Shown here: piece by piece, positions 59,998 to 64,000 of the stretch | Numbering within the stretch: position 1 is the first letter of the stretch | Layout of the letters: each line of letters begins with the position of its first letter | Assembly: GCA_016704305.1 (NCBI GenBank) | Contig: JADJAL010000059.1 | Span: forward strand, 133,681-197,680 | Reading direction: 5' to 3' | Origin: Haliea sp. | GTDB taxonomy: Bacteria > Pseudomonadota > Gammaproteobacteria > Pseudomonadales > Halieaceae | Length of the DNA stretch: 64,000 nt | The notes under the pieces: generated by a model | Told to the model about the DNA's origin: nothing | Seen by the model: only the letters and a program-made list of their open reading frames with translations | The model's database searches: none | Program-made: the position numbers and the translations under genes

Positions 59998-61552
59998 ATG
60001 CCAATCACTGCAAAACCCAAACTCTACAACCCACGCCACCCCGAACGCACGCTGCTCTACCAAACGGTAGCCGAGCACTACGAGACCTGGCTAGAGCTGG
60101 CCAGCGCGGGTCAGTTCGACGGCCATTGCGACCACCACACCCCCAAGCCCTTCGTGCGCAAAGCGTTTGCCAAGTATCTTGAGTGCGGCATCTTTGCCCA
60201 TGGCTTTGCCCGCGCTCCGCGGCGACTGTGGGCACGACTACTTTGTAGCCTTCTCCTGCAAAGGCCGTGGAGTCTGCCCCTCGTGCACCACGCGGCGGAT
60301 GGTGGAGACGGCGGCACACCTGAGCGACCACGTATTCCCCGCCTGCCGGTGCGCCAGTGGGTGCTCCGTGCCCAAGAGGTTGCGGTACTTCATGCAACGC
60401 GACGGAGCGGTGCTGAGCATGGTGCTGCGCATCTTTCTGCGGTGATCGCACAAACTCTGCAGACCCACAGCCCCGGTGCGGCCCATATGGACAAGGCAGG
60501 CCTGCACATCGGTGCCATCGCCTTCATTCACCGATTCGGCTCCAGCCTCAATGAACACGTCCACTTCCACGTTTGTGTGGTGGACGGGGTGTTTGAGGAA
60601 GTGGAGGGCGAGGGCGATGCTGATGCGACCCTCGAATCTCATCGCCGGGTGTCATCTTTCACGCGGCCACCGGCATCGATGCGGCTACCGTGGCCCCAGT
60701 GCAGACCACACTGCAAAAACGTATCCTGCGCGCCTTGTGGGCCGTGGGCTGCTGGAGAACTTCGAGGCAAAAGAGATGCTGGGGTACAAACACAGCGGTT
60801 TCTCGGTGGACGCCGGGGTGTGCATTGAATCCCACGACCGTCCAGGCCTTGAGCGGCTCTTGCGCTATTGCGCCCGCCCACCCTTTGCGATGGACAGGCT
60901 GCGCAAAGAGGGAAGCAAATTGGTGTACCGCTGCGGCAAGCAGCGCAGCGAACCCACCAGCGACAAGCGCGGTGCCAAGGTTGATGAGCTGCACCTCACA
61001 CCGCTGGAACTGATCGACCGCATCGCCGCGCTGGTGCCACCGCCACGCACCCACCGGCACCGCTACTTTGGTGTGCTGGCAGCAAACTCGCCGCTGAGAG
61101 CGGCGGTAACGGCGCTGGCTCAGCCTGCTGCGTCGCAACCAGCCCCGGTGCAGACTGCACAACCTGGCGCGGGCGGCCTGGGGTGGCGGCGCAGGGCAAC
61201 GCGGCCACACCCACACCCGAACCTGAAGCACGCCCGAAGCGAGCGGCGCATTACTTGTGGGCGGTGCTGATTGCCCGCATCTACGAGGCATTTCCGCTGC
61301 TTTGCCCCATGTGCGGTGGGCATATGCGCATCATCGCGTTCATTACGCACAGCGCTGACATCCGGCACATCCTGGACCACATCGGGGCAGATTCAGAGCC
61401 ACCCCGCATCTCCCCGGCGCGCGGGGCCACCGCTGTGGGATGACTGTAGTGATGCGCAGATGGATGACGGGGCGCAAACCGAGCCAGCAGACTGGGACCT
61501 AGCGGCGCAACCGGCACCGGACTTTGAGGTCGATCAGCGCATCAGTTGGTGA
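59998..61552 (+). pseudogene. IS91-family transposase, second type, broken by several frameshifts
   Basis: Starts PITAKPKLYNPRHPERTLLYQTVAEHYETW. Similarity continues but hops frames: a shift near 60215 leads into GDCGHDYFVAFSCKGRGVCPSC; near 60445 back into MDKAGLHIGAIAFIHRFGSS with HVHFHVCVVDG (HUH region); near 60645, 60745, 61175 and 61440 further shifts lead to LLENFEAKEMLGYKHSGFSVDAG, ELIDRIAALVPPPRTHRHRY, LLCPMCGGHMRIIAFI and DDCSDAQMDDGAQTE. At least six shifts in 1.5 kb. It is a different subfamily from the intact copy at 58040 (both IS91, well under half identical by eye). The following 61553-61726 has no gene. Confidence 0.8.
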
Positions 61553-61749
61553 ATGAACAAAGCGGCGATTTTGACTTGCCGCGAACTGGCTCTGCGCCCG
61601 GTACACGCCGAGCGCCGCAAATCCCTCCGCTGAAAGCCAAACCCGGGTGGTGAACCTGACAGCTGGGCGGGAAAATCGAGTGTGTCAGCCGGCTTGATGG
61701 CGCTTCCGCGGTGCGATACTTGGCCCTCATGCGGTTAAAACGCCTATCC

Positions 61750-62035
61750 GTAGACCGTCGAGGCGGCCGAATTCGTTCTCGATCATTGCCGCCAGTTCGT
61801 CGTACTGGTGCGCCAGGGCGGTTTCAGGTTGAACGGAATGACTGCCGGCTGCGGGTACCAGCCTCTTCGATTTCCGTAGAGGTGGTTGAGGCTTTCTTCG
61901 GTCTTGCCCAGCAGCAACACCGTCGCACCGTGGGCAGCAACGCCTTGGCGGCAGCGGCACCGATGCCACGGCCGGCGCCGGTGACCAGAATGACCCGGCC
62001 TCAAGCAGGTCGGGGCGGGCAACGTAGTCAAACAT
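61750..62035 (-). pseudogene. 5' part of a YciK-like short-chain dehydrogenase, frameshifted and truncated
   Basis: From ATG 62035 the sequence gives MFDYVARPDLLEAG, then in other frames VTGAGRGIG-type cofactor-binding sequence, AAHGATVLLLGKTEESLNHLY, GYPQPAVIPFN and ETALAHQYDELAAMIENEFG, RLDGL. These are the first ~95 residues of Pseudomonas YciK (SDR family), with at least three single-base shifts. Similarity ends near 61750, well before the catalytic YxxxK. AGAGG precedes the start. The rest of the gene is missing, cut at the junction with the IS91 region. Confidence 0.7.
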
Positions 62036-62093
62036 GCGGGGCAATCCTCTGGAAACGGGGGCGGACAGTGCGTGGCGGGCGGCCATCATAAAT

Positions 62094-62123
62094 GAAAAAG
62101 CCCCAGTTTTTCAGGCGGGGCTT
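62094..62123 (-). terminator. rho-independent terminator after the alkylsulfatase gene
   Basis: Read on the minus strand: AAGCCCC, 12-nt loop, GGGGCTT followed by TTT. It directly follows the likely stop (TGA at 62111-62113 lies in the loop) of the alkylsulfatase gene, a classic arrangement. Confidence 0.75.
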
Positions 62124-64000
62124 GAGCCGTTCTGCGCTGGATCGGGGCTCGATGATGTTGAAGTTGAAGTTGCCCTGCGGTTTGTCGAGCAGCTGGAAGA
62201 ACTCCAGCAGAGACAGGCGGCTGCCTTCGATGCTCAGTTCATCGGAGAACAGCGTGTCCTTGAGCCCGGCACCGCCGGTGACCAGCTTGAGAAACAGCGG
62301 TTTGGTCAGATTGACCGTGGCATCAGCCCCGGCCACCGGAGCCGCTATGCGGTGGTGCAGCACGGCGTTCTCAACCTGCAGGACATGATTTTCCTTGAGG
62401 TCGGTGAAGTTGAAGTTGATCAGCAGCTGTTTCCCATCGGCACGCGGGCCATTGAGGCTGGCCGCCATCGAGGCAAAGAACAGCGGCAAAGGGGTTTCTT
62501 CCAGCAGGCGGGCGATCTCGCCGAGGCTGATCACTTTTGTGGGCGGCCCGTTGCGCAGTTCATAGGCGCCGGTCAGATAGACGTCGCGCCAGGGGCCGGA
62601 CTCAGCCTGATAGCCGAGCTGGTCATAGGTCTTGGCCAGCAGTTCACGGGCCGCCTGATTGTCCGGCTGGGCAAACACCAGATGGTTGAGCAGTTCTGCG
62701 GTCCAGCGGTACTGGCCTTTATCGTATGACTGCTGGGCAATGCCCAGTACCTTGTCGGCGCCGCCGATGGCTTCGACGTAAGCGGCGCCTGCTTCGGCGG
62801 GCGGCAGTGGATTGAGGTTGGCCGGGGTTGCCGTCATACCAGCCGAAATAGGCCTGATAAACCGCTTTGGCGTTGTGCTGACGGTGCCGTAGTAGTCGCG
62901 GGTTACAAAGTTCTCTCCAGCGTGGAGGGCAGCTTGAGTTCGGCGGAGATTTCCTTCGGCGTGTAGCCGGCGTTGGCCAGGCGCAGGGTCTGGTCATGGA
63001 TGAACTTGTAGGTGTCGCGCTGGCTCTGGAGGAAGCTGTTGATGCGTTCCTTGCCCCATACCGGCCAGTGGTGGCTGCCGGAAATACACCTCGGCGTCCT
63101 GGCCGAACAGGGTGATGGCTTGTCGATGTAGCCACTCTCCAGCGCGTCGCGTACCCTGGCGCCGCGCAGGGTGTAGAGGTTGTGCAGGTGGAGACCACCT
63201 CGGCGCCGCAGAATGCCTTGTACTGCGGGATGTAGAAGGTCATCTCTGCCGGTGCTTTCGAGGCCGGGGTGTACCGAAGACCATCTTGCCACGCCGTCGA
63301 CATCGATGCGCTGGTCGGTCCTGCCGACGATCTCGGTGGGTCGAGGATGCCGATGTCGCCGCCGAACGCTTGCTGCTTGCGCCAGGCCGGTGTCCACGTG
63401 CCCGGAGGCCGAGCGCGGCAAACCGGCTGCCGTACATGTACTGGGCGCGGCGCTGCATGGTCGGACCGGCGAGGATGTTCTTGCTGGAGGCTTCTTCCAT
63501 GAAGCTCCCGGGCGCGATCACCTCGCAGGTGTGCGCGTTCGGCGTCGCTGAGCACCCCGTCGATGCCGCCGAAGTGGGTCTGATGTGGCTGTCGGGTGAA
63601 GATGATTGCCGAGATCTTCTGATCGCCCAGTTGCTCGCGGGCGAAGGCCAGCGCGCTGCGGGCGGTAGGGGCGGTGGTCAGCGGGTCCACCAGAATCCAG
63701 CCGGTCTTGCCCCGGATCAGCGATGATGTTGGCCAGGTCGAAACCGCGAAGTTGGTAGACCCCTTGGTCACCTCGAACAGGCCGTTGATGTTGTTCAGCT
63801 TGGCCCGCCGCCACACAGGCTGGGATTGACGCTGTCAGGGCGTCGCCCTGGACGAAGGCATAGTCCTCCACGTTCCACAGGACCCGGCCATTGGCATCGG
63901 CAACCTGGAGCGGTTTCTGGCTGGCAATCAGGCCGCGGCTGGCGTCCTCGAAGTCCCGCCGGTCGCCGAGCGGCAGGATTCTGGCTACCGCACCGTTGGC
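62111..64000 (-). pseudogene. alkylsulfatase (SdsA1/BDS1-like), riddled with single-base indels, 5' end outside window
   Basis: Runs off the right edge. Pieces in different frames give LPLGDRRDFEDASRGLIA, VLWNVEDYAFVQGDA, KLNNINGLFEVTKG, KTGWILVDPLTTAPTARSAL, FARPNIS-type mid sections, SGRDDLLHPAVQ..., and a long in-frame C-terminal part (62837-62130) with EAIGGADKVLGIAQQSYDKG, QYRWTAELLNHLVFAQP, LYLTGAYELRNG and a SCP2-like tail. In the metal site the expected THSHIDHFGG (HxHxDH) is recovered near 63575-63595 only after dropping three extra bases. Secreted alkylsulfatases release sulfate from SDS-like esters. The order sdsA-terminator-yciK and wording are Pseudomonas-like. Density of indels far exceeds the rest of the window. 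Confidence 0.75.

Overview
The window reads as about 57.5 kb of ordinary chromosome from a GC-rich, aerobic gammaproteobacterium, followed by about 6.5 kb of mosaic or foreign DNA. Gene content points to a marine or freshwater member of the OM60/NOR5 (Halieaceae-like) group: FATP-type acyl-CoA synthetase, PlsB-like acyltransferase, lutABC, SYLF protein, TIGR04211-type SH3 protein, yciB/yciI/yciO block, POT transporter, DusC and type III glutamine synthetase. This is an impression from protein families; no 16S or other marker gene is present. I found no tRNA, rRNA or CRISPR array.

Layout. 1-7.3 kb: end of a RhlE-like helicase, then a minus-strand lipid block (PQQ sugar dehydrogenase-cytochrome c, CDP-alcohol phosphatidyltransferase, EEP phosphatase, PlsB-like acyltransferase) and a frameshifted acyl-CoA synthetase. 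7.5-11.7 kb: an HD-GYP protein that has lost its HD pair, a tandem GAPDH pair whose first copy has Pro in place of the catalytic Cys, and a SYLF protein. 11.7-14.7 kb: lutABC for lactate oxidation. 15-22.5 kb: a 1,091-residue coiled-coil membrane protein of unknown role, a Tat-type lipoprotein, a saccharopine-dehydrogenase-like reductase and a POT peptide transporter. A 200-bp G-homopolymer tract at 22.5 kb looks like a sequencing artefact. 22.8-33.4 kb: a complete peptide ABC importer with a fused double ATPase (one frameshift), then a GlcD-like dehydrogenase, a ThDP decarboxylase and a LeuB-like enzyme. 33.4-34.8 kb: an accessory pocket with an RHS fragment, a ParE-type toxin-antitoxin pair and a HicB gene with a decayed hicA. 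34.8-39.3 kb: a large di-heme protein resembling hydrazine synthase alpha and a LeuA/CimA-like synthase. 39.7-48.7 kb: housekeeping genes (dusC, pdxJ, cyclophilin, yci genes, lemA with two TPM genes). 48.8-57.5 kb: ThuA-like protein, 2OG oxygenase with an orphan NitT/TauT binding protein, lactonase-like hydrolase, DMT exporter, GNAT, MetX-like hydrolase divergent from GlnT, and a TetR regulator.

57.5-64 kb is a patchwork: a remnant ABC ATPase, a 159-bp MITE-like element, an intact IS91 transposase, the last 43 codons of a dihydrolipoyl dehydrogenase with its terminator, a LexA-type box, a second IS91 transposase broken by several frameshifts, and Pseudomonas-like yciK and alkylsulfatase (sdsA1) sequence riddled with single-base indels. 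This is either a real IS91-built island or a chimeric, low-quality contig end.

The most striking non-coding signal is a pair of 114-bp palindromic elements (14841-14954 and 39441-39554) with the same geometry, a conserved 58-nt core and arms that differ between copies but stay paired. A separate ~210-nt imperfect hairpin fills the gap between dusC and a divergent thioesterase gene.
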